Of a stretch of DNA of 64,000 bases, positions 1-10,995 are shown piece by piece. The stretch lies in the NCBI RefSeq assembly GCF_009906835.1, contig NZ_CP047652.1:1171001-1235000 (forward strand), written 5' to 3'. The position numbers were made by a program, and so were the translations under genes. Position 1 is the first letter of the stretch. Each line of letters starts with the position of its first letter. The notes under the pieces are model-generated. The model was not told the origin of the DNA. It was given only the letters and a program-made list of their open reading frames with translations, and made no database searches. Origin of the DNA: Aristophania vespae (GTDB taxonomy: Bacteria > Pseudomonadota > Alphaproteobacteria > Acetobacterales > Acetobacteraceae).

Positions 1-1848
1 AAAAAAACACGCATTCCGAAGCAGAAAAAAGAAAAGCCTAAAGTTACACCTCTTGAACGTAGCCAGGGGCGTCTTGTTTACGTTGGGCTTGGATTTCTAA
101 TTTTATATGGGGCTGTCAGTTTTAAAGCTATTGTGGCAACGGTTTTGGCACCCATGGCCCCGTTACCGAATCAGATTGCGACAACGTTACCGGAAATTCC
201 CACGCCAGACCCACAGGGCCTTATGGGAAGCGGCTTTTTACTTCCTAACGTAAAACGTGCCACAATTACTGATCGAAACGGGCAACCTTTGGCACTTTCC
301 CTGCCAGTTGTACAAGTTTACGCCAATCCTATGGAGATTATAGATCCAGAAGATGTGGTGGAAAAATTATTATCTGTTTTACCTGACCTTAAAAAAAATA
401 TTCTTTTAAAAAGGCTTCATCAGAAAAAACAATTTGTTTATTTAGCTCGTAATATTTCTCCAACACAAGAACTTGCCATTAATAACCTTGGTATTCCTGG
501 TTTATACTTTGAAAATGGCGAAAGACGCCATTACCCATTAGGCAATATTGGCGCACATGTCTTGGGTAGTGTCGATATAGATGATCACGGCATTGCCGGA
601 ATTGAACGCTATTTCGATAAACGTCTCATGAATGATAATACGCCTTTGCGTTTATCAATTGATGCACGCGTACAATCAGCCATTAGAGAAGAACTTAACA
701 ACGCCAAGGAACATTTTAAAGCAATTGGGGCAAGTGCAATATTAATGGATGTACGCACTGGCGAAATTATTGCCATGGTTAGCTTGCCCGATTTTGATGC
801 TAATAATTTTTCTCACGCCCCTCCAAATGCCCGCTTTAACCGGGCTGTAACAGGCATGTATGAGCCAGGCTCCACTTTCAAGCTGCAAACGGCTGCCATG
901 GCTTTGGAATTAGATGTTGCTCATATATGGGACAGCTTTTCTACCATACCAATCCGTGTCGGGCGCTTTAGAATAAAAGATCTTAGAACAGATCACTTTG
1001 CTCCCTGGCTTTCTCTGCCGGCTATTATGGCTTTTTCATCTAATCCAGCTTCAGCGCATATAGCTTTGGATGTTGGTGCAAAACGCCAAAGGGAATGGCT
1101 TGGTAATATGGGTTTTCTCGACCGTGTTCCGATAGAACTTCCCGAGACGGGACGCCCTATTGTGCCATCCTTAAAAAATTGGAGTTTAACCACCGTTATG
1201 ACGGTCGGTTTTGGTCATGGTGTAGCAGAATCCCCTCTTGCTATTGTTCGTGGGACTGCCGCTACAGGGAATGGAGGCATTCTTGTGACACCCACCCTTG
1301 TTGCTCAAAACCATAGCCAGGATGATAACGACACCGTAATACCTAAAGGTAAAAGAGTCATTTCACAAAAAAACTCTGACATATTAAGGCGTATTTTACG
1401 GCTTGTCGTCAAAAAGGGTATTGGCCGTAATGCTGAAAGCCCAGGCTATTTTGTTGGAGGCAAAACTGGAACAGCAGAAAAAGTCGGTGCACATGGCACT
1501 TATTTAAAGCATGTTAACATTACTGCTTTTACAGGGCTTTTCCCAATGAATGACCCGCGTTATGCACTCTATGTCATGTTAGATGCACCACAACCCACTC
1601 CCGAGACGCATGGATGGACAACAGCAGGATGGATAGCAGCGCCTACATTTTCTAAAATTGTAACCCGCACTGCGCCAATGCTCGGGTTATTTCCACCTTC
1701 ACCCGAGCGCGCGGAAGAAATTGAGCAAAGTCTTGCCATGCCTATGAATCCGCCCGTTCCAAGAGGAGTCAGACCTCTTGGCCCAGGCAATGACCCGGGT
1801 GAAATAAAAGCCAGAAGCCTTAACCGCTCACGCTCGAAAGGCCGTTAA
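1..1848 (+). CDS. ftsI: Peptidoglycan D,D-transpeptidase FtsI (PBP3), 5' end outside window
   Basis: Septal class B penicillin-binding protein that cross-links peptidoglycan in the periplasm at the division site. The frame is open to base 1, so the true start lies upstream. A GTG at 133 is internal, because the preceding 44 codons encode a basic cytoplasmic tail and a hydrophobic membrane anchor (about nt 70-135). The three active-site motifs are visible: STFK (nt 871-882, nucleophilic Ser), SSN (nt 1036-1044) and KTGT (nt 1462-1473). A PBP dimer domain precedes the transpeptidase domain. The C-terminus is proline-rich. It is the first gene of the division/cell-wall cluster in this window, 30 nt upstream of murE. 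Family assignment is firm; only the N-terminal tip is missing. Confidence 0.96.
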   Translation, partial: KKTRIPKQKKEKPKVTPLERSQGRLVYVGLGFLILYGAVSFKAIVATVLAPMAPLPNQIATTLPEIPTPDPQGLMGSGFLLPNVKRATITDRNGQPLALSLPVVQVYANPMEIIDPEDVVEKLLSVLPDLKKNILLKRLHQKKQFVYLARNISPTQELAINNLGIPGLYFENGERRHYPLGNIGAHVLGSVDIDDHGIAGIERYFDKRLMNDNTPLRLSIDARVQSAIREELNNAKEHFKAIGASAILMDVRTGEIIAMVSLPDFDANNFSHAPPNARFNRAVTGMYEPGSTFKLQTAAMALELDVAHIWDSFSTIPIRVGRFRIKDLRTDHFAPWLSLPAIMAFSSNPASAHIALDVGAKRQREWLGNMGFLDRVPIELPETGRPIVPSLKNWSLTTVMTVGFGHGVAESPLAIVRGTAATGNGGILVTPTLVAQNHSQDDNDTVIPKGKRVISQKNSDILRRILRLVVKKGIGRNAESPGYFVGGKTGTAEKVGAHGTYLKHVNITAFTGLFPMNDPRYALYVMLDAPQPTPETHGWTTAGWIAAPTFSKIVTRTAPMLGLFPPSPERAEEIEQSLAMPMNPPVPRGVRPLGPGNDPGEIKARSLNRSRSKGR

Positions 1849-1878
1849 TTCACTTTCTCGTATATAAGGCCCTTTATC

Positions 1879-3368
1879 ATGCTTCTTTCCTCTCTGCTTG
1901 GTCATTATGGCTTACATAATGTTCCCCAACATGATGTCACCATTACTTCAATTACAGCAGACAGCCGCAAAATTGAGCCAGGAAGTCTTTTTGTAGCCAT
2001 TAAGGGCCTACATCATGATGGGGCAGCTTATATTCCACTTGCCATTTTTAACGGTGCCGCTGCTGTTGTTACGCATTCATCAGAGAATGACTTCAATATT
2101 ATTGAGCAGCACGAAAATGGCCGTATAATTCCCATTATTAAAGTCTGTAACCCTGCTCATTTCCTGGCAATTGTCTCGATGAAATTGGCAGGAACACCAC
2201 CTCATTATATTGCTGCCATTACTGGCACAAACGGAAAAAGCAGCACTGTCGATTTTTTGCGTCAAATTTGGCAATTTATGGGCTATCCCTCTGCAAGCAT
2301 TGGCACTTTAGGGCTCATATCAGATACAAATCTCCCTCCTCTCCCAGCCCTCACAACGCCAGATGCTGTAAGCCTGGCTTACGGTATGGCTAATTTGAAA
2401 AAACACGGGATCGATCACGTTGCTGTTGAAGCATCTTCTCATGGATTAACGCAGCATCGTCTGGATGGTCTTCCTATTAAGGCCGCAGGATTTTCTAATT
2501 TAACGCGTGATCACCTTGATTATCACGGAACGTTAAGTGCTTATAGAGACGCAAAATTAAGGCTTTTTACTGAGCTATTATCACCAAAAGGCATTATTGC
2601 CTTTAATGCCGATATGGATCCAGAAACTGTTTCTATAGTTTATAATATTGCCCATGCACGTGGGTTTGATCTGCGCGATATCGGTCGCAAGGGAAGAGCA
2701 ATAACGATTAATAATATTATCCCTAGTGCAACCGGGCAAATTTTAAATCTTTCACTATATGGCAAAGTTTTATCGCCAGTTCATTTGCCTTTGGTAGGAT
2801 CATTTCAGGCAGAAAATGCTCTTTTGGCCGCAGCTTTATGTTGGGAAAAAGAGGAAGAAGCGTCAGAAATAATTTCTCTGCTTTCCCGGTTAAAAAGCGT
2901 TCCTGGTCGTTGTGAATTGGTAGCAACTCTTCCCCATGGCGCTACGGCCTATGTTGATTATGCACACACGCCTGACGCTTTAGAGCATATTCTTTTAAGT
3001 CTAAGGCCACACACTCAGGGCAAAATTATTCTTGTTTTTGGTGCTGGGGAGATCGGGATAAAGGTAAACGCCCTTTAATGGGACAAATTGCAGCAAGGCT
3101 CGCTGATAAAGTCATTATTACTGACGATAATCCACGCACCGAAAATGCAGCCACAATCCGTTCTGAAATTAAACTAGCCTGTCCAGAAGCTATCGAAATT
3201 GCTTCGCGCTATGATGCAATAAAAGCGGGCCTGACAGCCCTAGACGATGGAGATATTCTTTTAGTAGCAGGCAAGGGGCATGAAAAAGGCCAAATTATTG
3301 GCGATGTCACCAATCCCTTTGATGACCGGGATATAACACGTTCCCTAGCGCAAGATATTTATTCATGA
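1879..3368 (+). CDS. murE: UDP-MurNAc-tripeptide synthetase MurE, frameshifted
   Basis: Cytoplasmic Mur ligase adding the third stem-peptide residue to UDP-MurNAc-L-Ala-D-Glu. The first frame (1879-3078) carries the ATP-binding GTNGKSST motif. The second (3078-3368) carries DNPR, the motif typical of meso-diaminopimelate-adding enzymes. The frames meet at a GGGG run (3046-3049): one extra G restores a continuous 496-residue protein of normal MurE length, reading FGAGGDRDKGKRPL across the join. As written, the first frame stops just after the run. MurE is essential, so a sequencing or assembly deletion is the likeliest cause. The stop overlaps the murF start as ATGA, which supports the repaired 3' frame. 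The start is the ATG at 1879 (MLLSSLL). Confidence 0.93.
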
Positions 3369-4804
3369 AAATATTATCTCCCCTCTGGACAAGTGAAGAC
3401 CTTAGAGCCGCAACAAAAGGGACTCTCAAAGCAGAGATAGAAGCTTTTGGTGTTTCTATTGATACAAGACAAATAAAGAAAAACGATCTTTTTATAGCTT
3501 TATTAGGTCATAATTCAGATGGCCACCGTTTTATCAAACAGGCTCTTGAGCAGGGGGCAAGCGCTGTAATGGCGCATGATCGTGATTTTCTGACAAAAGA
3601 AAATCTCATTCATGACCCACGTATCTTACTCGTGAAAGATACAATGAAAGCGCTGGAAGATCTTGGTCAATTTGCCCGTAATCGTTTTAAAGGCAGGACT
3701 ATTGCCATAACAGGCAGTGTCGGTAAGACAACAACAAAAGAAATGCTCCGCCAAATTTTAGGCGCTTATGGGCTGGTACATGCGTCAGTTGCCTCTTTTA
3801 ATAATCACTGGGGCGTGCCTTTAACGTTAGCTCGCCTTCCTCGCGAGGCTGATTTTTGCATTAGTGAAATTGGCATGAATCACGCTGGTGAAATCACGCC
3901 CCTCGTTGCACAAGTCAGGCCTGATTGCGCTATTATTACAGTTATTGGGAGTGCTCATATTGGCTATATGGGTAGTCAAGAAGCAATCGCCTTAGAAAAA
4001 GCCCACATATTTGAAAGGCTCAATCCAGACCATTCTACAGCAATTGTTGCTGAAGATGCGAATTATGAAGAGATCTTAAAACGCTTTTTACCTGCAAATA
4101 CCACTCTTTGGCATTCTGGCTTTAGTGACAAAGCAGAGCTGCATATTTCGCAGTTAAATCTATCAGACACTGGCAGCACTTTTCTTTTCAGTACCCCACA
4201 CCAAAAAGAACAGGTCACATTGTCAGTGCCAGGTGAACATTTCGTGCGCAATGCCGCACAAGCCTTGGGGGTTGTGGCCTCTTTTAATCTGGATCTTGCT
4301 CCCTCTATAAAAGCTCTCAAAAATTTTGTCCCTGAAGCCGGAAGAGGTCAGACGAAATTAATAAACGAAACTATTACCCTTATTGACGAAAGCTATAATG
4401 CTTCTCCCGAAAGTATTAGGGCAGCCTTAAAGTCTTTGTCTTTAAAGCCTGCAAGCCGTCATCTGGTCGCTCTTGGTGATATGTTAGAACTTGGGGATTA
4501 TGCTCACATAGAACATACGAAATTGGCAGCCTCGCTCATAAACTGTCAGGCTCTGACTTTTTGTTGTGGGGTCCATATGAAAGCACTTTACGAAATTCTT
4601 CCACCTTCGCTCCAGGGTGGGTACGCTGAAAGTGCAAAAAGTCTTTTGCCTGTTTTGCAAAAAACACTCAAACCCTTTGATGTTTTACTTGTTAAAGGAA
4701 GCTTGGGTAGTCGCATGAAAGACCTTATAGAAGGCCTTGAAAATAATTTTTCCTCTATTGAAAAAAACCAAACCGAGGTTCGAGATACATGCTCTTCGAT
4801 TTAA
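3365..4804 (+). CDS. murF: UDP-MurNAc-tripeptide--D-Ala-D-Ala ligase MurF
   Basis: Cytoplasmic ATP-dependent ligase that attaches D-alanyl-D-alanine to UDP-MurNAc-tripeptide, completing the pentapeptide precursor. The protein is 479 residues, within the usual range. It has an N-terminal Mur ligase domain, a central P-loop GSVGKTTTKEM at about residue 117, and the conserved LIDESYNASPES segment near residue 338. Its start overlaps the murE stop by 4 nt (ATGA), indicating translational coupling. Its 3' end overlaps mraY by 16 nt. The ligase Ddl that makes its D-Ala-D-Ala substrate lies in the same cluster (11963-12943). Confidence 0.96.
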   Translation: MKILSPLWTSEDLRAATKGTLKAEIEAFGVSIDTRQIKKNDLFIALLGHNSDGHRFIKQALEQGASAVMAHDRDFLTKENLIHDPRILLVKDTMKALEDLGQFARNRFKGRTIAITGSVGKTTTKEMLRQILGAYGLVHASVASFNNHWGVPLTLARLPREADFCISEIGMNHAGEITPLVAQVRPDCAIITVIGSAHIGYMGSQEAIALEKAHIFERLNPDHSTAIVAEDANYEEILKRFLPANTTLWHSGFSDKAELHISQLNLSDTGSTFLFSTPHQKEQVTLSVPGEHFVRNAAQALGVVASFNLDLAPSIKALKNFVPEAGRGQTKLINETITLIDESYNASPESIRAALKSLSLKPASRHLVALGDMLELGDYAHIEHTKLAASLINCQALTFCCGVHMKALYEILPPSLQGGYAESAKSLLPVLQKTLKPFDVLLVKGSLGSRMKDLIEGLENNFSSIEKNQTEVRDTCSSI

Positions 4805-5880
4805 TTGCTGCCCATACTTCACCTCATGGTGGTTTTTTCAACCTGTTTCATTATATTACGTTCCGTGCTGGATGCGCTTGCCTCACAGCTTTATGCATCA
4901 CCTTATTTTTCGGGCGGCCTTTTATTGCCCACTTAAAGCGTATCCAGCGTGAGGGACAACCAATCAGAGCTGTTGGACCTGAACGGCATATTCTTGAAAA
5001 AGCTGGCACACCAACAATGGGTGGTTTACTGCTTTTAGGCTCTCTTGCAGTCTCCACTCTATTATGGACCGATTTACATAATGGCTTTATATGGGCCGTC
5101 TTGTTAACAACACTCTGCTTTGGTGCTGTTGGCTTTATTGATGATTACCAAAAATTAGCACGGAAAAACTCTACAGGCTTAACGAAGAAAACGCGTTTGG
5201 GAGCAGAATTTCTTGTCTCTATTATCGCAGGTATCTGGCTTGAAAGCCTGACACCCCCAGAAATCCGTAACGCGATTGCATTTCCTTTTGCCAAAAGCTT
5301 TATTCTACCTCTGTCCTATGCATTTCCTCTCTTTGCAATGATAACAATTAGTGGCTTTGGAAATGCCGTAAATCTGACCGATGGACTTGACGGCTTGGCC
5401 ACTGTCCCCGTTATCATAGCGGCATTAGTCTTTGCTCTCATTGCATATTTAGTCGGTAACCGCGTATTTGCTGATTATTTACAACTTCATTACATCCCCG
5501 GCACAGGTGAATTAAGTGTATTTTGCGCTGCTCTCATTGGCGCCGCATTGGGGTTTTTATGGTATAATGCTCCCCCGGCAGAAGTTTTTATGGGAGATAC
5601 GGGTTCGCTCGCTCTGGGTGGTGCTCTTGGTGCTATAGCTGTTGCAGTCAAGCATGAGCTCGTTTTATGCCTTGTTGGTGGGATATTTGTTGCCGAAACT
5701 TTATCTGTTATCATTCAGGTCTTTTGGTTTAAACGCACAGGCAAGCGTATTTTTTTAATGGCCCCTCTGCATCATCATTTCGAAAAAAAGGGCTGGCAAG
5801 AACCAAAAATTGTCGTACGCTTCTGGATCATAGCATTCATCCTGGGCCTGTGCGGCCTGGCAACACTGAAATTACGATGA
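4789..5880 (+). CDS. mraY: Phospho-MurNAc-pentapeptide transferase MraY
   Basis: Integral membrane enzyme that moves phospho-MurNAc-pentapeptide from UDP onto undecaprenyl phosphate to form lipid I. The protein is 363 residues with about ten hydrophobic segments. Family signatures are visible: an Asp-rich FIDDYQKL near residue 120, [10 protein letters not shown] near residue 198, and a histidine motif (HHHFEKKGW) near the C-terminus. The ATG at 4789 lies inside the end of murF (16 nt overlap), with a GAGG-type ribosome site just upstream. The stop overlaps the murD start (ATGA at 5877-5880). Assignment is secure. Confidence 0.96.
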   Translation: MLFDLIAAHTSPHGGFFNLFHYITFRAGCACLTALCITLFFGRPFIAHLKRIQREGQPIRAVGPERHILEKAGTPTMGGLLLLGSLAVSTLLWTDLHNGFIWAVLLTTLCFGAVGFIDDYQKLARKNSTGLTKKTRLGAEFLVSIIAGIWLESLTPPEIRNAIAFPFAKSFILPLSYAFPLFAMITISGFGNAVNLTDGLDGLATVPVIIAALVFALIAYLVGNRVFADYLQLHYIPGTGELSVFCAALIGAALGFLWYNAPPAEVFMGDTGSLALGGALGAIAVAVKHELVLCLVGGIFVAETLSVIIQVFWFKRTGKRIFLMAPLHHHFEKKGWQEPKIVVRFWIIAFILGLCGLATLKLR

Positions 5881-7211
5881 AAATTATGCCCAAACTAGCC
5901 TGGCCAAAAGATCTCTTTAAAGACCATCGTTACGCAGTCTGTGGTTTAGGCCGCAATGGTATTTCCGTTGTAAAAACCCTTCTTACTATGGGTGCAGAAG
6001 TACAAGCCTGGGACGATCGATCACCGTCTTTTGAAGAAGCTCCCAACCTGACGCTCGCTCCCATAACGGATTTAAGGGAATTTGATGCCCTTATATTGTC
6101 ACCGGGGATCCCGCATTATCTTCCTAGCCCTCATCCTACAGCTATTTTAGCGCGTTCACAGTCAATACCCATCTGGTCTGATGCAGAATTACTGTGGAGG
6201 GCTGTACGCAAAGCAGGCTCACAAGCTCATTTTGTCTCCATTACCGGTACGAACGGAAAATCGACAACCACTTCTTTACTTGCGCATATTTTAAAAGAAG
6301 CCGGAATCATTGTCGCCGCCGGGGGCAATTTGGGCACAGCCTCCCTTGCTCTACCCCTCCTAAATGATGATGGCATCTATCTTCTTGAAATGTCATCTTA
6401 CATGTTAGAAAGACTTGATCATTATCATGCGCATTGTGCAATCTGGCTTAATACTACGCCAGACCACCTTGAACGACATGGCGATATGGAAGGCTATATA
6501 AAAGCCAAAGCTCATATTTTTGATAATATGGGGCCTGATGATCTTGCCATTTTAGGAGAAAGCGCTCCCTGGACCAGGAAAATATTGCCCCAGCTTGAAA
6601 AGAAAAATGTCCCAGTTAAAACAGTTTCTGTAACAAAATCTTATCCGTTTGAACTGGCACCTCATCTACCAGGGCTTCATAATGCGCAAAATATCCAAGC
6701 ATGCCATGAAGCTGCACGTTTCCTTTCTGTAAATGAAGAGACTATTCAAAAGGCAATTATCAGCTTTCCTGGCTTAGATCACCGCTTAAAAACTGTGACC
6801 TCAATTAACAATATTACTTTTATAAATGATAGTAAGGCCACAAATGCTGAGGCCACTTCTCACGCTTTAAAAGCTTATGATAAGGTTATCTGGATTGCCG
6901 GAGGCATTGCCAAAGCGGGAGGTATTGAAAGCCTAGCCCCTCTTTTCTCTCATGTCGCTCATGTTTGTCTTATAGGACAAGATAGTGCTCTTTTGGCAGA
7001 AACTTTAGCACAATATAATGTGCCTTTTACGCAATGTAAGATTCTGGAAATTGCCGTAACAGAATCTTACAGATTAGCACAGGAACTAGGTGTTGATACG
7101 GTCCTTCTTTCTCCTGCTTGTGCAAGCTTTGATCAATATAAAAGCTTTGAAGAACGAGGGGCACGCTTTGCTCATTATGCCCGCTCTCTCTCGCTAATTG
7201 CTAAAAAGTGA
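5877..7211 (+). CDS. murD: UDP-MurNAc-L-alanine--D-glutamate ligase MurD
   Basis: Cytoplasmic Mur ligase adding D-glutamate to UDP-MurNAc-L-Ala. The ATP-binding [12 protein letters not shown] motif and the downstream [11 protein letters not shown] segment are characteristic. The frame is open upstream to 5850, but the ATG at 5877 overlaps the mraY stop as ATGA and gives an N-terminus of MKIMPKLAW followed by the GLGRNG nucleotide loop, so it is the preferred start (444 residues). The 3' end overlaps the ftsW start as GTGA. It sits between mraY and ftsW as in most alphaproteobacterial clusters. Confidence 0.95.
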   Translation: MKIMPKLAWPKDLFKDHRYAVCGLGRNGISVVKTLLTMGAEVQAWDDRSPSFEEAPNLTLAPITDLREFDALILSPGIPHYLPSPHPTAILARSQSIPIWSDAELLWRAVRKAGSQAHFVSITGTNGKSTTTSLLAHILKEAGIIVAAGGNLGTASLALPLLNDDGIYLLEMSSYMLERLDHYHAHCAIWLNTTPDHLERHGDMEGYIKAKAHIFDNMGPDDLAILGESAPWTRKILPQLEKKNVPVKTVSVTKSYPFELAPHLPGLHNAQNIQACHEAARFLSVNEETIQKAIISFPGLDHRLKTVTSINNITFINDSKATNAEATSHALKAYDKVIWIAGGIAKAGGIESLAPLFSHVAHVCLIGQDSALLAETLAQYNVPFTQCKILEIAVTESYRLAQELGVDTVLLSPACASFDQYKSFEERGARFAHYARSLSLIAKK

Positions 7212-8425
7212 GAGCCATGAAACCATTATCACGCACAGATAAATCTTCTTATGCTCAATGGTGGCGCAATATTGACCATGTCACTCTAACATGCGTCGGA
7301 ATTCTTATGGGCTTGGGTTATATCCTCATGCTTGCTGCCAGCCCAGCCGTTGCTCATCGTATCGGCGCATCGCGCAATATGTTTATATTCAAGCAAGTTG
7401 TTTTTCTGCTTTTAGCAGGTATTGTGCTGCTCACGACATCACGCTTAAGCCCGCGTAATATAAAAAAACTCGCTATTATTGGTAGTATTATAGCGCTCGG
7501 TGCTACTTTCATGACTTTAGTTCATGGAATGGAAATTAAAGGAGCCCGACGCTGGATTGCACTCCCCTTAATGTCTGTCCAGCCATCAGAATTTTTAAAG
7601 CCTTTTTTTGCTGTCATTACTGGATGGCTTTTAAGCCTACGCAACACTGTACAACTTAGAAATGGTTTTAAATTTCCTGGTCGTCTAGTTGCGTTTTTTA
7701 TCTTTCTTGTAATTGCAGCTTTATTACAGGCCCAACCAGATATCGGAATGCTTTCTGTCGTAACGGTTGTTTTTGCTGCACAGCTTTTTATTGACGGCCT
7801 TCCAATTATATTTTTTGTTGCGCTCGTTGCCTCAATGCTCGGTGCATTTGGTATAGCTTTTTTAAAGTTTAATCACGTTCGATCACGCGTTGAACGCTTT
7901 TTGCACCCTGACGTGGGAGACCATTATCAAATTGATACTTCTTTACGTGCCTTTGGAAATGGCGGCCTATTAGGCCGTGGCCCCGGCGAAGGACACGTTA
8001 AGGATCTTCTTCCTGATGCCCATGCTGATTTTATCTATGCCGTTGCTGGAGAAGAATATGGCTTGCTACTCTGTCTCTTCATCGTCTGTGTTTTTACAGT
8101 CATTGTGGTAAGAACACTTTTACGCCTGACCCGAAGTAAAGACCCCTTCATTATTCTTTCAACAAGTGGATTGATCACAGGATTTGGGTTACAGGCTTTT
8201 ATTAATATGGGTTCAACATTACATCTCATTCCGACCAAAGGCATGACACTTCCCCTTATTTCTTATGGAGGAAGTTCCGCAATATCAATTGCCCTTGCTC
8301 TGGGTATGGTATTGGCTCTTACACGCCACCGCGTAGAACCTGGTTTATTTTCTCCTCAGCCTACAACAACAGCTGTTTCTTCTATTTCTTTACGCCTGGG
8401 TTCTTCCACCCCGAGAGGTCACTAA
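7208..8425 (+). CDS. ftsW: SEDS peptidoglycan polymerase FtsW
   Basis: Multi-pass membrane protein of the SEDS family that polymerises septal glycan from lipid II together with FtsI. The protein is about 405 residues with nine to ten hydrophobic segments. The signature PLISYGGSS lies near residue 350, and conserved KGARRW and QPSEFLKP segments lie near residue 115. The GTG at 7208 overlaps the murD stop (GTGA); an ATG at 7217 with a GAGAG just upstream is an alternative start. RodA is the close paralogue, but the position between murD and murG identifies FtsW. Confidence 0.95.
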   Translation: MRAMKPLSRTDKSSYAQWWRNIDHVTLTCVGILMGLGYILMLAASPAVAHRIGASRNMFIFKQVVFLLLAGIVLLTTSRLSPRNIKKLAIIGSIIALGATFMTLVHGMEIKGARRWIALPLMSVQPSEFLKPFFAVITGWLLSLRNTVQLRNGFKFPGRLVAFFIFLVIAALLQAQPDIGMLSVVTVVFAAQLFIDGLPIIFFVALVASMLGAFGIAFLKFNHVRSRVERFLHPDVGDHYQIDTSLRAFGNGGLLGRGPGEGHVKDLLPDAHADFIYAVAGEEYGLLLCLFIVCVFTVIVVRTLLRLTRSKDPFIILSTSGLITGFGLQAFINMGSTLHLIPTKGMTLPLISYGGSSAISIALALGMVLALTRHRVEPGLFSPQPTTTAVSSISLRLGSSTPRGH

Positions 8426-8426
8426 T

Positions 8427-9532
8427 ATGAAAGCTCCCATTATCATTGCTGCTGGTGGTACGGGTGGACATTTTTTTCCTGCTGAAGCTCTTGCAAGCTG
8501 CCTTCAAAAAAGAGGTCACGAGCTTGTTTTAATGACAGATCAGCGTAATACGCACCGCACGATTGGTGCATTTGCTTTGTCAAAACAATATGTGCTTTCT
8601 GGCTCTGGCGTTGTGGGCAAAAAGCCACGAGATAAACTCAAAGGGCTATTATCTCTTTTAAAAGGAATATTTGGTGCCCGCTCTCTCATTAAACAGATTA
8701 AACCTTCAGCCGTTATTGGTTTTGGGGATATCCCTCCATCCCTCCTCTTTTAGGCGGAAGTCTTTTTCTCTATGAAAAAAAACCCGTTCTTATCATTCAT
8801 GAGGGAAATGCTGTTTTAGGGAAAGCAAATAGCTTAATTTCTCATTTTGCTACATCTATAGCAGTTTCATACCCAAATGTTGCGCGTATACCCCCTAATG
8901 TCCCAACAACACTTACCGGTATGCCCGTGCGTTCAACAATAGAAGCTCTTGCTTCCCAACCTTATGAAGCACCCAGTACCGAGGGCGATGACCCCATAAG
9001 ACTACTTATTTGGGGTGGTTCTTTAGGAGCGCAGATTTTTAGTCAGGTTGTTCCTCAGGCCATAATAACCCTGCCCAAAAAAATTAGAAAACGACTTCAT
9101 ATTACTCAACAAATGAAAAGTGAGTTCATTGCTGATAACCAAGCTTTATATAATAAAGCTGGCGTAAAAGCCGATCTTTTACCGTTTATTGATAATGTTG
9201 CTGAAATATTGGGCAAGGCTCATTTAGTAATTGGCCGCGCAGGAGGATCTTCAGTGGCGGAACTAACAATGGCTGCACGACCAGCTATTATGGTCCCTCT
9301 TCCAATTGCCGCTTCTGACGAACAGGGAGCCAATGCAAGCGCTTTAGAAAAAGCTGGTGCAGGCTGGATGATAAGGCAAGCTGATTTTACAAGCGAAGCT
9401 CTTACAGAAAAACTTCAGATTCTTTTAACACAACCAAACATTTTAGAGAAAGCGGCTCAAGCCTCAGCACAATTACGCCATTTAAATGCTGCGGAAAAAT
9501 TGGCTGATCTAATTGAAAGCTACCTTTTTTAA
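8427..9532 (+). CDS. murG: Lipid II synthase MurG (GlcNAc transferase), frameshifted
   Basis: Peripheral membrane GT28 glycosyltransferase that adds GlcNAc to lipid I. The N-terminal frame (8427-8753) carries the AAGGTGGHFFPA motif. The C-terminal frame (open from 8728, first ATG at 8921) carries the donor-binding part, with the IGRAGGSSVAEL segment. The frames join at a GGGG run (8724-8727): one added G gives GFGGYPSIPPLLGG and a continuous 368-residue protein of normal length. As written, the first frame ends in a stop at about 8751. MurG is essential, so a base-call deletion is more likely than a real lesion. The ATG sits 1 nt after the ftsW stop. Confidence 0.92.
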
Positions 9533-9577
9533 AATCGTTTTTCTTTTCTAATTTATCTTTTTTGGAGTTCATATCTT

Positions 9578-10984
9578 ATGCGTACACTTCCCCTCAATAT
9601 CGGAACACTACATTTTGTCGGTATTGGAGGGATAGGTATGTCCGGCATTGCAGAAGTCATGCACATGTTGGGCTATAAAGTTCAAGGCTCAGATATAAGC
9701 GAAAACAGCAATGTTTTACGTTTGCGCAAAGTTGGCATAACCGTTCATATCGGTCATGATGAAGCCAATCTGAGTGATGCTCAGGTAGTTGTCATTTCAA
9801 CTGCGGTAAAAAGAGATAATCCCGAAGTCGTTGCTGCACGTTCCAGACTTATTCCTGTTGTCAGACGTGCTGAAATGCTGGCCGAGCTCATGCGCCTTCG
9901 CTGGGCTATTGCTATTGGGGGCACACATGGCAAAACAACAACAACAAGCTTGGTTTCATGCGTGTTAGAACAGGCAGCTCTTGATCCTACCGTCATTAAT
10001 GGAGGGATTATTGAGGCATACGGCACCAACACCCGCATGGGGTCCGGTGACTGGATGGTTGTCGAAGCTGATGAAAGTGATGGTTCTTTTTTACGCCTAC
10101 CCTCCGTCATTGCTGTCGTTACAAATATGGACCCCGAACATCTTGATCATTGGGGCTCAGATGAAGCAATGGAGGCAGGCTACAGACAGTTTGTCTCTAA
10201 TATACCATTTTACGGCTTTGCGGTTTTATGTGTCGATCACCCTCGTGTGCAGCAAATGATACCTCAGCTTTCGGATCACCGTGTCATTACATATGGATTT
10301 AGCCCTCAGGCTGACGTCAGGGCAGAAAATATTATTATGGACTCACATGGTGCATCTTTTGAAGTTGTCATTACTAATCGCGCTAAAAATAACGACCGTA
10401 GAGCAGGTCCCTTCAAACTTCCCATGTTTGGACATCATAATGTTTTAAATGCCTTGGCTGCTATTGCCGTTGCAACAGAGATGGAAATTCCCGACCATCT
10501 TATTTCAGAAGGTTTGGCTGGTTTTAGGGGCGTAAAAAGGCGCTTTACCCGTACAGGTTCCTGGAACGACGTTGCTATTATTGATGATTATGGTCACCAC
10601 CCAGTTGAAATTGCAGCCGTACTCAAAGCAGCCCGTCAGGCTGGTGCAGGGCATGTCATTGCCGTTGTGCAGCCGCACCGTTATTCTCGTGTCAAAAATC
10701 TATTTAACGATTTTTGTACATGCATGAATGATGCAGATACTGTCATTATCAGCGACATTTATGCTGCTGGAGAAGACCCAATTGAGGGTATAAATAAAGA
10801 TACATTGGCACAGGGACTTCGCGATCGTGGTCATCGTAACGTGCTTAGCTTACCCTCTCCCGAAGCACTCCCTGCTGTCATCAAAGAGACTGCACAACCA
10901 GGAGATTATGTTGTCTGTCTAGGGGCAGGTAGTATCACTCAATGGGCTCAAAAACTGCCTCAGCAACTTGCTGAGCTCGGTTAG
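9578..10984 (+). CDS. murC: UDP-MurNAc--L-alanine ligase MurC
   Basis: First Mur ligase of the pathway, adding L-Ala to UDP-MurNAc. The 468-residue protein begins with the [13 protein letters not shown] dinucleotide loop and carries the P-loop [13 protein letters not shown] near residue 112 and the [12 protein letters not shown] motif near residue 160. A GGAG ribosome site precedes the ATG at good spacing. It is separated from murG by 45 nt and followed after 11 nt by murB, which makes its substrate. No anomalies seen. Confidence 0.96.
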   Translation: MRTLPLNIGTLHFVGIGGIGMSGIAEVMHMLGYKVQGSDISENSNVLRLRKVGITVHIGHDEANLSDAQVVVISTAVKRDNPEVVAARSRLIPVVRRAEMLAELMRLRWAIAIGGTHGKTTTTSLVSCVLEQAALDPTVINGGIIEAYGTNTRMGSGDWMVVEADESDGSFLRLPSVIAVVTNMDPEHLDHWGSDEAMEAGYRQFVSNIPFYGFAVLCVDHPRVQQMIPQLSDHRVITYGFSPQADVRAENIIMDSHGASFEVVITNRAKNNDRRAGPFKLPMFGHHNVLNALAAIAVATEMEIPDHLISEGLAGFRGVKRRFTRTGSWNDVAIIDDYGHHPVEIAAVLKAARQAGAGHVIAVVQPHRYSRVKNLFNDFCTCMNDADTVIISDIYAAGEDPIEGINKDTLAQGLRDRGHRNVLSLPSPEALPAVIKETAQPGDYVVCLGAGSITQWAQKLPQQLAELG

Positions 10985-10995
10985 AGCGTAGCTAT

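Noticed and set aside
133..135. GTG as the start of ftsI
   Set aside because: The frame continues upstream through a basic tail and membrane anchor needed by PBP3, so the start is outside the window.
3040..3080. Programmed ribosomal frameshifting in murE (and likewise murG)
   Set aside because: GGGGA is not a known slippery heptamer, and five other genes in the window show the same kind of G/C loss, which fits a technical cause better.
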